A stretch of DNA of 64,000 nucleotides from Aegilops tauschii subsp. strangulata (taxonomy: Eukaryota; Streptophyta; Magnoliopsida; Poales; Poaceae). Both the position numbers and the translations under genes were made by a program. Under the pieces are notes generated by a model. That model did not search any database, was not told the origin of the DNA, and was given only the letters and a program-made list of their open reading frames with translations. Shown here piece by piece: positions 10,400 to 22,222 of this stretch. The DNA is taken from contig NC_053037.3 of the NCBI RefSeq assembly GCF_002575655.3, positions 145,401,207 to 145,465,206 on the forward strand, written 5' to 3'. Within the stretch, counting starts at the first letter, position 1; each line of letters starts with the position of its first letter.

Positions 10400-12159
10400 T
10401 GATGGAAATATGCCCTAGAGGCAATAATAAAATGGTTCTTATTATATTTCCTAAATCATAATAAAGGTTTATTATTCATGCTAGAATTGTATTGACCGGA
10501 AACTTAAATACATGTGTGAATACATAAACAAACACTGTGTCCCTAGTGAGCCTCTACTAGACTAGCTCGTTGATCAAAGATGGTTAAGTTTTCCTAACCA
10601 TTGACATGAGTTGTCATTTGATAACGGGGTCACATCATTAGGAGAATGATGTGATGGACAAGACCCATCCGTTAGCTTAGCATAATGATCGTTCAGTTTT
10701 ATTGCTATTGCTTTCTTCATGTCAAATACATATTCCTTCGACTATGAGATTATGCAACTCCCGGATACCGGAGGAATACCTTGTGTGCTATAAAAAGTCA
10801 CAATATAACTGGGTGATCATAAAGATCCTCTATATGTATCTCCGAAGGTGTTTGTTGAGTTGGCATAGATCGATATTAGGATTTGTCACCCCGATTATCG
10901 GAGAGGTATGTCTGGGCCCTCTCGGTAATACACATCATAAGCTTGCAAGCAAACAACTAAGGAGTTAGTCATGATGTGATGTATTATGGAACGAGTAAAG
11001 AGACTTGCCGGTAACAAGATTGAACTAGGTATGAAGATACCGACCATTGAATCTCGGGCAAGTGACATACCGATGGACAAAGGGAATTACGTATGTTGTC
11101 ATAACGGTTCGACCGACAAAGATCCTCATAGAATATGCAGGAGCCAATATGGGCATCCAGGTTCCGCTCTTGGTTATTGACCGGAGAGGTGTCTCGGTCA
11201 TGTCTACATAGTTCCTGAACCCATAGGGTCCGCACAATTAACGTTCGATGATGATATAGTAGTATACGAGTTATGTGATTTGGTGACGGAATGTTGTTCG
11301 AAGTTCTGGATGAGAACAGGGACATGACGAGGAGTCTCGAAATGGTCTAGAGGTAAAGATTAATATATAGGATGATGGTATTCGGACACCAGAAGTGTTT
11401 CGGGCGGTACCGGGTACTTATCGGGTCACCGGAAGGGGTTCCGGGCACCGCCGGCAAAAGATCTGGGCCTTATGGGTCAAGAGGGGAAACGCACCAGCCA
11501 CAAGGGGCTGGTGCGCCCCCATATGGGCCGGGCTAGGAGGAGAAGGAAAGGGGGAAGGGAAAGGAAAGTGTGGATTAGGATTCCTACTTCCTTCCCTCCC
11601 ACCTCTTTCCTTCCCCCTCGGTTATATATGGCAGGGAGGGGGCGCGGCTTGGGAGGGACTCCAAGTAGGATTCCTCCTACTTGGGCGCCTCCTATGGCTG
11701 CTCCCCTCCCCTCCCACCTATATATATGTGGGAGGGGGGTGCCTAGCACACACTAGATCAATTGTTAGCCTTGTGCGGCGCCCCCCCTCCACCATTTACA
11801 CCCCCGGTCATATTTTCGTAGTGCTTAGGCAAAGCCCTGCGGAGATCACTTCACCATCACCGTCACCACGCCGTCGTGCTGACGGAACTCATCTACTACC
11901 TCGATGTCTTGCTGGATCAAGAAGGCAAGGAACGTCACCGAGTTGAACGTGTGCGGAACGCGGGAGGTGTCGTGCGTTCGGTACTTGATCGGTTGAAGCA
12001 CGAAGAAGTTCGACTACATCAACCGCGTTGTGAAACGCTTCCGCTAATGGTCTACGAGGGTACGTAGACACACTCTCCCCCTCGTTTCTATGCATCTCCA
12101 TGGATAGATCATTGCGTGTGCGTAGAATTTTTTTGTTTTTCATGCAACGTTTCCCAACA
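10400..12159 (+). repeat. Element C 3' LTR (1760 bp, BARE/Angela type)
   Basis: Runs from TGATGGAAATATGCCC to GTTTCCCAACA. The canonical start is TGTTGG, so base 3 is changed. The length fits the family's ~1.7-1.8 kb. Open frames at 11395-11946 are fortuitous LTR frames. Confidence 0.93.
11623..11727 (+). promoter_or_regulatory. Two TATA boxes of the BARE-type LTR promoter
   Basis: TATATAT occurs at 11623-11629 and TATATATAT at 11719-11727, ~100 bp apart in GC-rich pyrimidine-rich sequence. BARE-1 is known to use two TATA boxes in its LTR, so this arrangement fits. Activity here is not shown. Confidence 0.55.
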
Positions 12160-12249
12160 ATCCGGCCCCCACTGCTTCTAGATATCCAGAAGAGCTCTTT
12201 CTGCCGCGGCACTGGCCATACCGCGGCAGTTCCAACTTAGTGTTTTCAT
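12160..12249 (-). pseudogene. LINE ORF2 start (APE endonuclease N-terminus)
   Basis: The frame starts at ATG 12249-12247 and reads MKTLSWNCRGMASAAAERA, the hallmark opening of the apurinic-type endonuclease of plant LINEs. A TAG follows after about 27 codons and the element is then cut by the LTR. The ATG overlaps the ORF1 TGA as ATGA, which suggests coupled translation in the intact family. Confidence 0.85.
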
Positions 12250-13271
12250 TGTGCCCGGTGATCCTCCTCGAGGGAGGTCGCCGATTGTTGTGTTGCTCCG
12301 TCCTCTGACACACTCAGGTCAGCCCTCTGCCTCTTAGGATCATGTATTTTCTGCGGGGTGTTTAGTAAACTCTTATCCACATGTTCAGCTGCTTTACTCT
12401 CAATAAGGTTTACTTTGCCAGTCACAAATCCGGGTGGAGGATTTACCGGGCCTGTAGGTCTCTCAAAAACAGTACCATCCTGGCCGATTAGGCGTTTACA
12501 TGCTAATGGCACCATTGCACCAAAATTATTATCAAACCTCGGGTCGCTTATCATGTCATTATTTTCTTCCACATTCGGGTCTCCCTTCTTGCCTCTTCCC
12601 CCATCAGTGCCTCCACCTCTGCCCGCTCTTCCTCCTCCACGGCCAGCGCCATTACCATTCCCACGGTTTAACTGAGCATCGAAATTCACCAATAGCCATT
12701 CACCTCATTCATATTCCTCTTCCTTGTGTATATACCATCACCGCACTCCAAAACTGTATATCCTATGAGACCGCAGAAATTACAAAACTCAGGAAGTTTT
12801 TCGTACTCCACTGGATACTTCTTCCTCTCCTTCAAGGTTAACGATACAAAATGCACCAGTGGGGTATCTAGCTTCACAAACACTCAGGCCCGAAGGTACT
12901 TCCTAGGATTAATCCCGCCTTCATTCACTATCATGTTGAACGGGGGGTTCCCTACTTTCGCCGCTATCTTCTCTGCAATTTCTTTCTTCTTCATCAGTCC
13001 ATCTGGCAATCCAACGATCCTAGCCCACACTGGTATTCCGTCGAGCTTGTATTCATGGACATTTGTTATGCCATCAAATTCACCCAGGACCACTGCAGCG
13101 TTCCAGAACAGCCACGGGCCATTGTTCGTCACCCAGTTCCAGTCCCCCAGGCACATGAATTGTGCCAAGAGGAGGTTCTCATCCTTCGGTTTGAAAATCA
13201 CCCCTTGGGCCGGCGCCCAACCATTGCGTAGCGATTTGAACAGCGTTGTGTGGCTAAAGGGTCTCTGGGTA
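12246..13271 (-). pseudogene. LINE ORF1 (DUF4283 / CCHC nucleic-acid-binding protein), broken
   Basis: From 13271 leftward the frame shows the DUF4283 pattern (RPFSHTTLFKSLRNGW, LLLAQFMCLGDW, GIPVWARIVGLP). A TGA at 12884-12886 interrupts it just before VFVKLD. A zinc-knuckle-like CNFCGLIGYTVLEC follows, in which the expected His is Tyr, so the knuckle is damaged. A one-base shift near 12690 leads into a Gly/Arg-rich tail and the stop at 12246. ORF1 of plant LINEs binds the element RNA. The N-terminus is missing because a Helitron sits at 13272. Confidence 0.85.
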
Positions 13272-14086
13272 TCTTTCCCTAATAATCTATATCTATACCT
13301 ACTAATAAAAGAAATAGGTATTCTTAGTCCGTCATGCTATTTTATAGAAAACCCCCTGATTTTTCTGACATTAAACCCGCAGTAGATATCAAATGTTTTT
13401 TAAAATACTCATATCTTCTAAACCGTAACTCCAAATTTAACATGTTGTATATGAATTTTGATTAGAAAAATATGTAGAATCTGAATATGATGTTATTTTT
13501 ACCTGTTAAAAATCTTTAAAAATACTATCTAGGGACCAATACCTATGACATGCATGGCAAGAAATAGTGATGAAATATGGATGCAAGTACCTGCATCCAT
13601 AGAAGACCATACAAAAATATTCTTTTTCAGACAAAAAAATCCCTTTATGCTTAAAAAATCATCTATCTTTTTAACAACTCTTCATGTATTTAAGAAATAT
13701 GCATGTGGAAAAAGTGTTCAAGAGTTACCCTAAGTTGGTGATGCTTAAACTGAAAACCGCCCTTGATGCACACATGTCTATGTAGTGTGTTAATGTGTCA
13801 TCGTCTATTTTTGTCGTTTTTCTTTACCGGCCCGTAACAATACCCCATTTTACACATGACATGAATAAATGCATGATCACTTGTCCGTTTCTTTGTACGG
13901 ATTAAATCTATATGCAAGCCGTGTTGAAATAGAATACCCGTGAAATCTTAAATTGCGCTTTTGTAGGCTAAGACCATCTTTGTTTGGGCCGTAGCTACAA
14001 ATTCTCATATTATAGACAACTTTTTTGTAAATTAAGAGCGTGTGGTTTTTTTTTCTCCCGTTGCAACGCACGGGCCTTTTTGCTAG
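13272..14086 (+). mobile_element. Helitron unit 1 (815 bp)
   Basis: Starts TCTTTCCCTAATAATC after A at 13271 and ends with hairpin 14057-14074 plus CCTTTTTGCTAG. A second Helitron-like 5' end, TCTATATCTATACCTAC, begins at 13286, so two elements may be superposed. The interior (about 13395-13490) is related to 28170-28265 in unit 7. No gene was recognised. Confidence 0.8.
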
Positions 14087-15977
14087 TCTTTCCCTAATAA
14101 TAAAGCACGGATTGACTTTGTCGGGTTCACCGTCACAATACGCTTCTTCCCGTGAATTTACGCTTTCGGTTTTTTTCTTCAACACGTCTATATTTATACG
14201 GTACTAATCTATCTACGCCGGCTGCCTGTACGTCAAAAGCATTGCGCGACTTGGGCCTGCACCAGCGTGTTATGGCTCTTGAGCCAGTCGCCTTGGCCCG
14301 TTTAAGTCACACACCTGGTGAAAGGTGGCCCCGCTGCATTGGAGGACGGGAGGCAAAAATTGATGCTGCTATACGATTCGAACTCTTGACTTCCAGCCCT
14401 GTAACAGGGATTGCAACCAACTCAGCTAGCTCAAATTCTACTAGGAAAAGGTTAGATGCTCCTTTTAAATAGTCCCACCTCGCCCCCTTCCACTTGCTTC
14501 TTCCATTTTTATATGACTTAAACTTTTTTGGTTATCGAGGAGGTGTTTCGGGAATCAATAACAAATTAAGATACAGACGCTGAAAGAGAAACGAGGAAAG
14601 AGGAGGATCGAGTGCTGCTGTTGAAGGAAAGAGGAACATTCAGTCTTGCTTCTAAATATATAGAAAGCTTCCAGAGAAATAAGAAAGGGCCATGGCCTCG
14701 GTTCGCTGCAGGAAGTCGAAGGGAGGAAAGAAAACGGGAAGGAGGCCCAGCGATGCAGCAGGGGAGGGAGGGGTCAGCCGCTGTGCCTCTCTCCGTTGTG
14801 GCGCTGGGCGGCGGCGCCATTGCTGCGGCTCGGGCGAGCTCGCGAGAAGGCAGGGGCACGAGGTCGGCGTCCATCGCGCGACAGAGGAGACCCGCAGAGG
14901 ACTGGGTCGAGGCAGAGAGGGGTGCGGTGGAACACCTGCCGGCTGTGCGGGGTCGCTTGTCAACTCGAGGTTGCTGCTCCATGGTGTCTTCCTGTGACGA
15001 CTGACGAGTGAGTGAGAGAGAGAGAGAGATGTGGAGAGGCGGAGCCAGGAAAAGAAGCTTCAGAAATATAAGCGGCGATGCTTGAAGAGCGTGGGCCGTT
15101 CAATCTCGCATGCAGCCAGGGGCTACGAGAGCAGGCGTGTTGCACTTACTTTATTTTTTATTTAAGCCGGGGTGCACTTCTTGTCAGCCAAATTGGTCTT
15201 TCGGCTTGATGTGCACGGACTAAGATTGAGGCCTACTCAGGGAAATTTTTTGCCCAATATGAAACACGGAAAAAAATGTAAAACTGGCATAAGCTTTTGA
15301 GCTGCAATTTTATGTGCTATGGTAACCCGATCACAATGGATTGTAGGGTATGTATAAACTCAGATTTTGTCTGCCCTGCTGTACACTATATTGTTAATTT
15401 CGCCCGATTTAATTTTTAACCATGGCAACAATGCTCAGTTTATTGAAGCTAAGGAGCAATAGGTAGGATGCATGTTCTGAATTTTTGCATTGAGATTCAG
15501 ACAATACCACAGTTGAGATTGCTAACTGTGATATTGATTTATGATGTTTTTGGAAAAGAGCGAGGAGGCTATGAACAAATTTAAGTGGTCAAGGACGGTA
15601 ATACATACCATCTTCCCAAACTAGCATCCCAAAATACCTTTCATCTATAATTATTTTTTCATCTGAGATTTTTGTCCCGTGTTGTCTTGACTAAAGTAGA
15701 TTTATGTTACTTAGGTGACAAGAGAGTTAAGTCACGATCAATTGATTTTTTTTTGCATAGCAACGCATGGGCATTCAACTAAGGATCTCCTTATGTAGAC
15801 AAATGCATGTCTTGTGCATGTATGATACTTTAGCAAATGGATAAATAAGTTTTTGATTAAGACAAATCTTGACAGTATCACATACGTAGTGTCTTTCCTT
15901 GGCAACTCACATACCCACAAACTAAACATGAAAGATATTTTTTTCTCCCGGTGCAACGCACGGGCATTTTTTGCTAG
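14087..15977 (+). mobile_element. Helitron unit 2 (1891 bp)
   Basis: Begins TCTTTCCCTAATAATAAAGC and ends with hairpin 15947-15964 and ...GCTAG at 15977. It contains a tRNA-like block (14373-14433) and a GC-rich piece (about 14600-15010) ending in a GA-repeat, reminiscent of a captured first exon or 5' UTR. Overlapping frames there cannot be identified. Confidence 0.87.
14373..14433 (-). other. tRNA-like block in unit 2
   Basis: On the minus strand: an A-box-like TAGCTGAGTTGGTTG, then a B-box-like GAGTTCGAATC ~35 nt downstream. The acceptor stem and a clean anticodon arm are missing, so it is not a functional tRNA gene. Confidence 0.5.
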
Positions 15978-16449
15978 TCTTTCCCTAATATATATATATT
16001 ATATATATCTCCCTAATAATAAAGCATGGATTGACTTTGTCGGGTTCACCATCACAATACGCTTCTTCCCGTGATTTTACGCTTTCAATTTAAATTTAAA
16101 ACATATACACGAGGTGGTACTAATTCGGGGAATCACGTCGTGTGCATAATCGTTCACTAGACTGGGCCGCCTGTTAGCGCGCTCCAAGTGCCTATTACTT
16201 CGGGCCCACCGAAGAGGTACGCTGCCGGGTCCAGACCCGCTTTGCTGATCTCCTTCTTTTTTTAATCCAATCATCCCTCTGATTCAGAAACATCCTTCGT
16301 GGTTCAATCCTACCTGCGCCCGTCTCCTTCTCCGACACAAACTCTCTTCGAGCTCGCACGCGCCCATGGGTGTCCGGCACAGGTCGGTGCTTGCCTAGCC
16401 TCTCTCCCATAAATACTCCACGGTTGACGCGATGGGAAAGATGAAGGCG

Positions 16450-17110
16450 GAGCAACAAGATGATCAGCCGTAAGCCGAGACCGTTCCCACAGGCAATTCA
16501 TCCGGCTACGTATCTCGCCGAGGCCAATGGCAGCAACAGCCGAGGCCCAAGTCGTTGGGATTCCCTTTTTCTCCGCGGCTCCATACCCGGTATCTCCGTA
16601 CTGTTGCTCCGTTGCCGGTCGGCAGAAGGAGGTGGCCGGCGTCGCCCCCGTCTTCAAATCCCCTGGTCACTCGATCTCATCCGCCGGCGCTGGGTGCCCG
16701 CACCAGATTTGTGCTCCCTATATCGAGCGACCGACGGCTGCTGCTCCCAGCCCCGGATCTGCTCCTCCTCGCCACTTGCAAACCGTGGCTCCGATGATCC
16801 ACGACAGGGGATGATGACCCACGGCGACAGAGGATGACGACGTATGGTTGCTGCTTCCAATCACCACCATGGACCCGCCACTCCAACGACCATGGCGGGG
16901 ACGACCACCCATGGATGTAACTCCCCACCACCGGTCTTCTCCATCGGTACAGCAAGCTGCTCCTCCATCCTGTCCGTCCCAGCCAACGCCAGAGGCCTCC
17001 TCCGCTGCCTCCTCCGACCCATGCTGTAGCAACCTTCATACGAGGCCGCTATGGTGCCGCGTCGGCTGCCCAGGAGGTAAGGCCCAAGTCCAAGGTGTTG
17101 GTAAGTACAC
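16450..17110 (+). pseudogene. GC-rich captured fragment, unidentified
   Basis: Several overlapping frames on both strands; none resembles a family I know. It ends near CAAGGTGTTGGTAAGT, a plausible splice donor. Composition contrasts sharply with the AT-rich flanks, as in Helitron-captured gene starts. Confidence 0.4.
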
Positions 17111-17147
17111 AAACATTCGATTAATGTCTATATCGTGCACTGATTAG

Positions 17148-17282
17148 GGACCTGAAAAAAGCAGGGTAGCTTGAGCTAGCACACAAAAGCCCATTGAAGA
17201 GATTGATCCAAGTGCTTCTGAACTGTTAGGCCCTCAAAGTTTCAAGCAGAAGCCCAAAAGAAGAAGGATCAAGAACATCTGG
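17148..17282 (+). pseudogene. Exon-like fragment, unidentified
   Basis: Flanked by an AG before GGACCTGAAAAAAGC and by CTG|GTAAAA after. One frame reads KPIEEIDPSASELLGPQSF then a basic KPKRRRIK stretch like a nuclear localisation signal. The donor is not recognised. Confidence 0.35.
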
Positions 17283-18404
17283 TAAAAATCCCTTGAGTTA
17301 GTATAAACACGTATGATTTCTTCACATGCACAATGCGCTGGTACATAGTTTCAGATTTCCAATGGATACTGGTGTTGTTGTTTTTTTGCTGGTGGATACT
17401 GGTATTGTTGCTTGACATCTTTCAAGGGTCTACTTTATGATGGTTATGAAGATTCATCAATGATCTCAGTGCTACCGGTCTAATGAAATAACATGACTGC
17501 AGTCCATCGTTGATTTGCCTTTGAAGAGGTGCAGACACCTGATTCAGCAGCAACTACAGAAAAATTCCAAATATTCGTGATGCACTACTAGACCATCATG
17601 TGAATAATGCCTCTTATTGGAAAGAGTGACGTCTTTTCTCTGAACTTATGGGTGTTAAATTTCAGCATTTTCCATTGTTCTTCAGTGCACTAAAGAATAG
17701 TGAAATCCTGGCTTTTGGTTCAGTTTGTAGCCTATATGTGCAAGTTAGTGGAAATGCGCATTGTTCCTCACTGTTTCAGTCTGTCTGTAACGAGCAACTT
17801 TTTTTATGACAGTATTTTTTGATAAATATTCCTGTATTTGGTAGTGTAACATACACTTCAAAATAGTAGCATGGTCTTTGTATGGTTATTTCAATCAGCA
17901 ACATTGCATTAGGGTCTTTGTTGGCTGTGCACATAGTGATGCTTACAACTGCTTTGAATTATTTGGATAGCGTCAGTTGTTGGACATGCATTGCTGAATT
18001 TTCGCAAATACTGAACTAGAGTTTTGTCTCATCGGATTAGTTATTTCATTATTGGTCTCCCAGTTGTCTCTGAACTGATCATTTTTCGTCTCTGCATTTT
18101 GCTAGATACTACTATTGAAGATAATGCAGTATGTGTGGAGGAATGTGCCAATTACAGGTGCAGGAATGTGGTGGATCAACTCTTCTTCACCTTGGGATTG
18201 ATCATATTCAGATGTATTATGAATTTATGATGAGATGGACAGCATTGTAGTGACATGGATGAAGCACTGTATTGAAATAGAAGACGTGGACCTATGAGGT
18301 GGTTGTCCGATCGGCTAGGGCAAAAAACCAACACAAAGGCACACCCGGATCGACCTGCACGTCATCGCTATTGGTGTCGCAACTTTGAGATCGATTTTCA
18401 GACC

Positions 18405-18572
18405 TGTCTCCATGCTTTTGCCCCGGGTGTGAAATCAACTTTCTAAGATTGACCTGGCTATTGTTTTCGCTTTCCTGCTCAATACAAAAAAGGGATTGTT
18501 CAGACTGATTTATGTTTGTGCAAGCAGCTCTCAAGGAACCTCCGCCGAAGATTTACAAGGTGAAGGACTTGA
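18405..18572 (+). repeat. Segment shared with unit 8 (36378-36545)
   Basis: About 165 bp from CATGCTTTTGC...GTGTGAAATCAACTTTC through GGGATTGTTCAG to GATTTA..AAGGTGAAGGAC is closely similar in the two units. It includes an acceptor-like TTTGTGTTTGTGCAAG. Confidence 0.85.
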
Positions 18573-19554
18573 ACTGTATCTCACGTCCACTAGCCCACAC
18601 CCAGGTCTCCGCCAGCAGCCCTCCGATTGCGCCACTGGTCCGCCTCTCTGAGTCTCTGTCGATCGGCTGTTCTTCTCGGACCTTACCAGCAAACTCCTGT
18701 ACTTCTCCACCAGAAATAAAGTCCATATCTATGATGGATATACCAAAGATGATTTGTTCAACAAGATGAGTGCTGCAGTATTTATATGAACTGGAGTAAT
18801 GCAGTAGTGTATCTGTATGGTTTGAAAATCCTTTCTTTTTCAGTTGTATATTAGAATGGAATTTGTACGGTTTGGTCTGCATTTTCACAACCAATATGTG
18901 GAGTTGAAGTAGTGTAAATTGTTTCACTTGCTTTTTGGCCAATATCCCTGTATATGTTTTGCTTTTTCACTATTTATTTGTACTGTTGCTTAATGTATTG
19001 TTTGGTCGTCTGCCTGTTCGGTCTGCATCAATGAATTGACGCCCTGAAGCTCTTTTTGATTTCTATAATCCGTAAGCACATATGAGCATCGAAAGAAAAT
19101 AATATCCCATGATGAAACGTGAGCAAGCCTTGGTGTATATATGAACGAACTGATTTTTTTCCTGCATTACAGGTGAAGGAAAAAAATACAATCTCCATAA
19201 GCTCCGCGGCCTTGAGGCCGATCCCCGGGTTTATGCTCTTCTCTTTGTCTCATAGTTGGAATTTCTTATGTTTTGACTATAAAACTAATGTAAGTGTGTT
19301 CTGTTGTCATGCATAGTTGGTGTTAGATGGAGGGATGCGAACGTGGAAGAGTACACGAAGATTCTGTACTATAATGGGATCAACTGCAGGGACAAGCAGC
19401 ATCACATGACAATCTTAGTTGTGTATATGGAATTATAGATCAGTCGACTGGGATAGCCGCCAATCCTCAATCCCAACCCAACTTCAAAATCAAAATCTTG
19501 CTCACTTGGCTAATCGGCGATGTTGATAGTGGCAGGGAGGAGATGGATAAGGAG

Positions 19555-19684
19555 GACTAGGCATTGGTGCTGAGGTGTCAAATGGGAAAGAGGCACCGTT
19601 GAGCCTGGATCACAACAAGGACAACGATCTCGACCTGAGCAACAGGAAAAGACCACGAGCAAATCATGGCCATGCACACCAAGG
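19555..19684 (+). pseudogene. Exon-like fragment, unidentified
   Basis: One frame reads GAEVSNGKEAPLSLDHNKD followed by NRKRPRANHGHAHQ and a donor-like CAAG|GTATTT. It has a basic NRKRPR motif. It may be an exon of a nuclear protein; no family is assigned. Confidence 0.3.
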
Positions 19685-20609
19685 TATTTTTTCTGGAGGA
19701 GGATAACCCCCAGCCTCCCGTGGTCACTTAGTGCATGGATGTGATTTATGTGCTTGTGGGTTTTCCCATCGTGATAGATACTATATCTGATGTGTTTTCA
19801 TTCTTCACAATATATTTTCATTCCAATCAACATATCTGATATGTTTTGATTAACCTTACACTCTTAAGCGTACATAAAAAAATTAGAAGCTTATCTTGTA
19901 AGGTTCAGTAGTTCCATCATGTTCAAACACTCATAAGTTTCTATTGATTAGGAAGATGTTGGCTTCACGTTGTTTTGCCTTTAGCTGCTGGTTTTTTGCT
20001 ACGATAAACTGAAATAACTAATGCACATCTCCTAACATAAGTTTTGGATCATGAATTGTAATTGAAATCCATAGAATGCAGATTAGATGCACCAAGAAGG
20101 TAAAGATTGTGTTGGCACATACTACGATCTGATGTAGTGATATTCTGTTGCTTTTTGGTCAATGTAAATTGTATTACGTTTTCATGGAAGCCTTTTCTTT
20201 CCCCTCTCTCATCATACTACTGCTCTTATCCTTGGTTCCCATATAAACAAAGGAATATGATGGCTGACATAGTGATACTCTTCCTCAGCAACATCCAGAT
20301 ACATGATGTTCCATCAACAACTTCAGAATATGCTGGTGATGCTCAACCTGCAACTTTGCACCCATACTGCCTGTTTGTTTTATCTAGAAAATTGACAGAT
20401 TTTTTATGTGTTTCATTATGAACTAATTATTAGAAAATATTTCTTTGTGAATTATGAGATTGATCTTTCAACATGGCATAGAAAATGCACTTTTCAATAC
20501 TTCTAATAATGTTTTGCTCCTTGCAAAGTTGTTTGAGTTTTTATTTAAAATTTCTATGAACAAGTTTATTTATTGTGTACCCGTTGCAACGCACGGGCAT
20601 TTATGCTAG

Positions 20610-21620
20610 TCTTTCCCTAATAATAAAGCACGGATTGACTTTGTCGGGTTCACCATCACAATACGTTTTTTTCTCGTGAATTTACGCTTTCAGTTTAAAT
20701 AAAAAACATATACGCGAGGTGGTACTAATTGGTTAGTCCCTAATTTTTGTCCGTCTTTGTTCGTCCGTCTATCCTATTTGGTCACGTACGGCTGGATCAC
20801 CACATGTATGGGCCGTGCGTAACCAAAATTCCCCGCATGGGCCGCACATAGCTTATTTTGTGCATCCCCGCATGGGCCAAGGTGGGCCTAGTCGGATATT
20901 TTGGCAAAATAATAAATTTACTTGCCTCAGGAATTGAACTCGCGATCTCTCAGACCATACCATACACACCTACCAACTAAGCCATATCAACGGATGTGTA
21001 GTCAAGACGTTTACTTTTCTTAGTACCACCTCGCCCCCTTACAACTGAAAGCACCAACATATATACGTCTTAGAATTACACCTTATCAACCACCTCAATA
21101 AGTCGGCTAAGGAAGGAAGGAAAATGAGTCCAGGGAAGGAAAGATATATACATCCATACTATTAAAATAGGCAGGAAGGTCTAGGTCAAGACGAGGTGGA
21201 TGATTCATCTGCCTAAGTTGGGTAGGGTCCATCAACAACACGAAACTGCTCGGTAAAAGAATATTTCAGAGTTGCGCCTTAGAAAATCAAGCCATGAAAA
21301 TACTGTCAATTTTTCTGTTTTTTCAAAGGCCTTTGAAAAATAATTATCTCTTTGTGGCACATATTTACCTCCTCTTCAACGGTTTTCATGTTAACTGGAC
21401 CCCATTAAAGATTACATCACCTAGGCGCCAACTCAATATGAGGGCGCTCAAAAACAAGCCGACGAACTTCCGCACTCGAGAATTTAAAAAAAATGTTTCA
21501 TGTCTACCACATCTGCACAACCTGATTCTCATGCCTTGCAAGCTATGTTACTTTAGTTGAAGGAAGGATAATGTAGGGATGCTATTTTCTCCCGTTGCAA
21601 CTCCCGGGCAATTTTCCTAA
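20610..21620 (+). mobile_element. Helitron unit 4 (1011 bp)
   Basis: Starts TCTTTCCCTAATAATAAAGC. Ends with hairpin 21591-21608 (CCCGTTGCAACTCCCGGG) and CTAA, an allowed CTRR terminus, followed directly by TCTTTCCC. It contains a tRNA-like block (20928-20986). An ATCCATACTATTAAAATAGG motif near 21150 resembles another Helitron 5' end. Confidence 0.85.
20928..20986 (-). other. tRNA-like block in unit 4
   Basis: Minus-strand GGCTTAGTTGGTAGG (A-box-like) and GCGAGTTCAATTCCT (B-box-like) are spaced as in a tRNA. The acceptor stem is absent. Confidence 0.55.
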
Positions 21621-21646
21621 TCTTTCCCTAGATATTTTTCCAGGAA

Positions 21647-21784
21647 GAAAGCGTAAATTCACAGGAAGAAAACGTATTGTGACGATGAACCCAAGGAGTC
21701 ATATATATCCCTAATAATAAAGCACGGATTAACTCCTTGGGTTCATCGTCACAATACGCTTTCTTCCTGTGAATTTATGCTTTC
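21647..21784. repeat. Fold-back duplication of a Helitron 5' end
   Basis: The arm GAAAGCGTAAATTCAC...CCAAGGAGT (21647-21699) is the near-perfect reverse complement of 21732-21784, separated by 32 nt containing TCCCTAATAATAAAGC. The two ~53-bp arms match the conserved block that follows the 5' terminus in the other units. Confidence 0.93.
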
Positions 21785-22071
21785 AGTTTAAATTTAAAAT
21801 ATACTCCACGAGGTGGTACTAATTCGGAGAACCACGTCGTGTGCACGCCTAGTTCTGCAGGATTCGGCCCGACTATGTTTTTTCTCACCAGTTTAAATAT
21901 GTTTACGAGTTGACAGCAACAAGCAGCGTTGAAAGAGTTGGTCAAACAAGGAATCAATGGGCATGCTGAAAGGGTGAGGAAAGATAGGAGGGAAGAGAGG
22001 AGACCGGGTCACAAGGGGAGGGACAAGAGCAGGGGTGAGCTGCACACCGGTGGGGTCGTGCTGCTGCTGGT

Positions 22072-22222
22072 GCAGATCACCGGCGGGGGAGGGACCGGAG
22101 TTGAGAAACGGCGCGGAGATGACCAAGGGCGCAGATCACCGGCGGGGGAACAACCGGAGTTGAGAAACGGCGCGTCCGCGTCACGAAGGCACGAGGCCCG
22201 TCCGCGTCACGAAGGCACGGGG
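22072..22222. repeat. Short tandem duplications in GC-rich segment
   Basis: CAGATCACCGGCGGGGGA...GTTGAGAAACGGCGCG occurs twice, ~60 bp apart. Next to it CGTCCGCGTCACGAAGGCACG occurs twice in tandem (26-bp period). This is part of an unidentified GC-rich captured piece, 21900-22380. Confidence 0.85.

Larger units (their letters stand above)
9789..12159 (+). mobile_element. Element C: BARE/Angela/WIS-type Copia element, 3' part
   Basis: Only the 3' end is in the window: degraded RT/RNase H, polypurine tract and the 3' LTR. The 5' part should lie left of the nested elements A and B. The LTR start GGAAATATGCCCTAGAGG and end GTTTCCCAACA are the signature of this abundant Triticeae Copia group. 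The element is inserted in LINE sequence at 12160. Confidence 0.92.
12160..13271 (-). mobile_element. LINE fragment (ORF1 3' part and ORF2 start)
   Basis: A minus-strand plant LINE piece. It is truncated at 12160 by the BARE-type LTR and at 13271 by the first Helitron. It contains the ORF1/ORF2 junction. Confidence 0.88.
15978..20609 (+). mobile_element. Helitron unit 3 (4632 bp) with exon-like fragments
   Basis: Starts TCTTTCCCTAATATATATA; a second 5' end, TCTCCCTAATAATAAAGC, begins at 16008 after an AT stretch, suggesting a doubled start. It ends with hairpin 20580-20597 and GCTAG. Between about 16450 and 19700 it has GC-rich and exon-like pieces separated by AT-rich intron-like DNA. Segment 18405-18572 is shared with unit 8. 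The donor gene is unknown. Confidence 0.85.

Noticed and set aside
11395..11946. Long open frame of 183 codons in GC-rich DNA
   Set aside because: It lies wholly inside the BARE-type LTR, in the pyrimidine-rich promoter region, with rival frames on both strands. No domain is seen.
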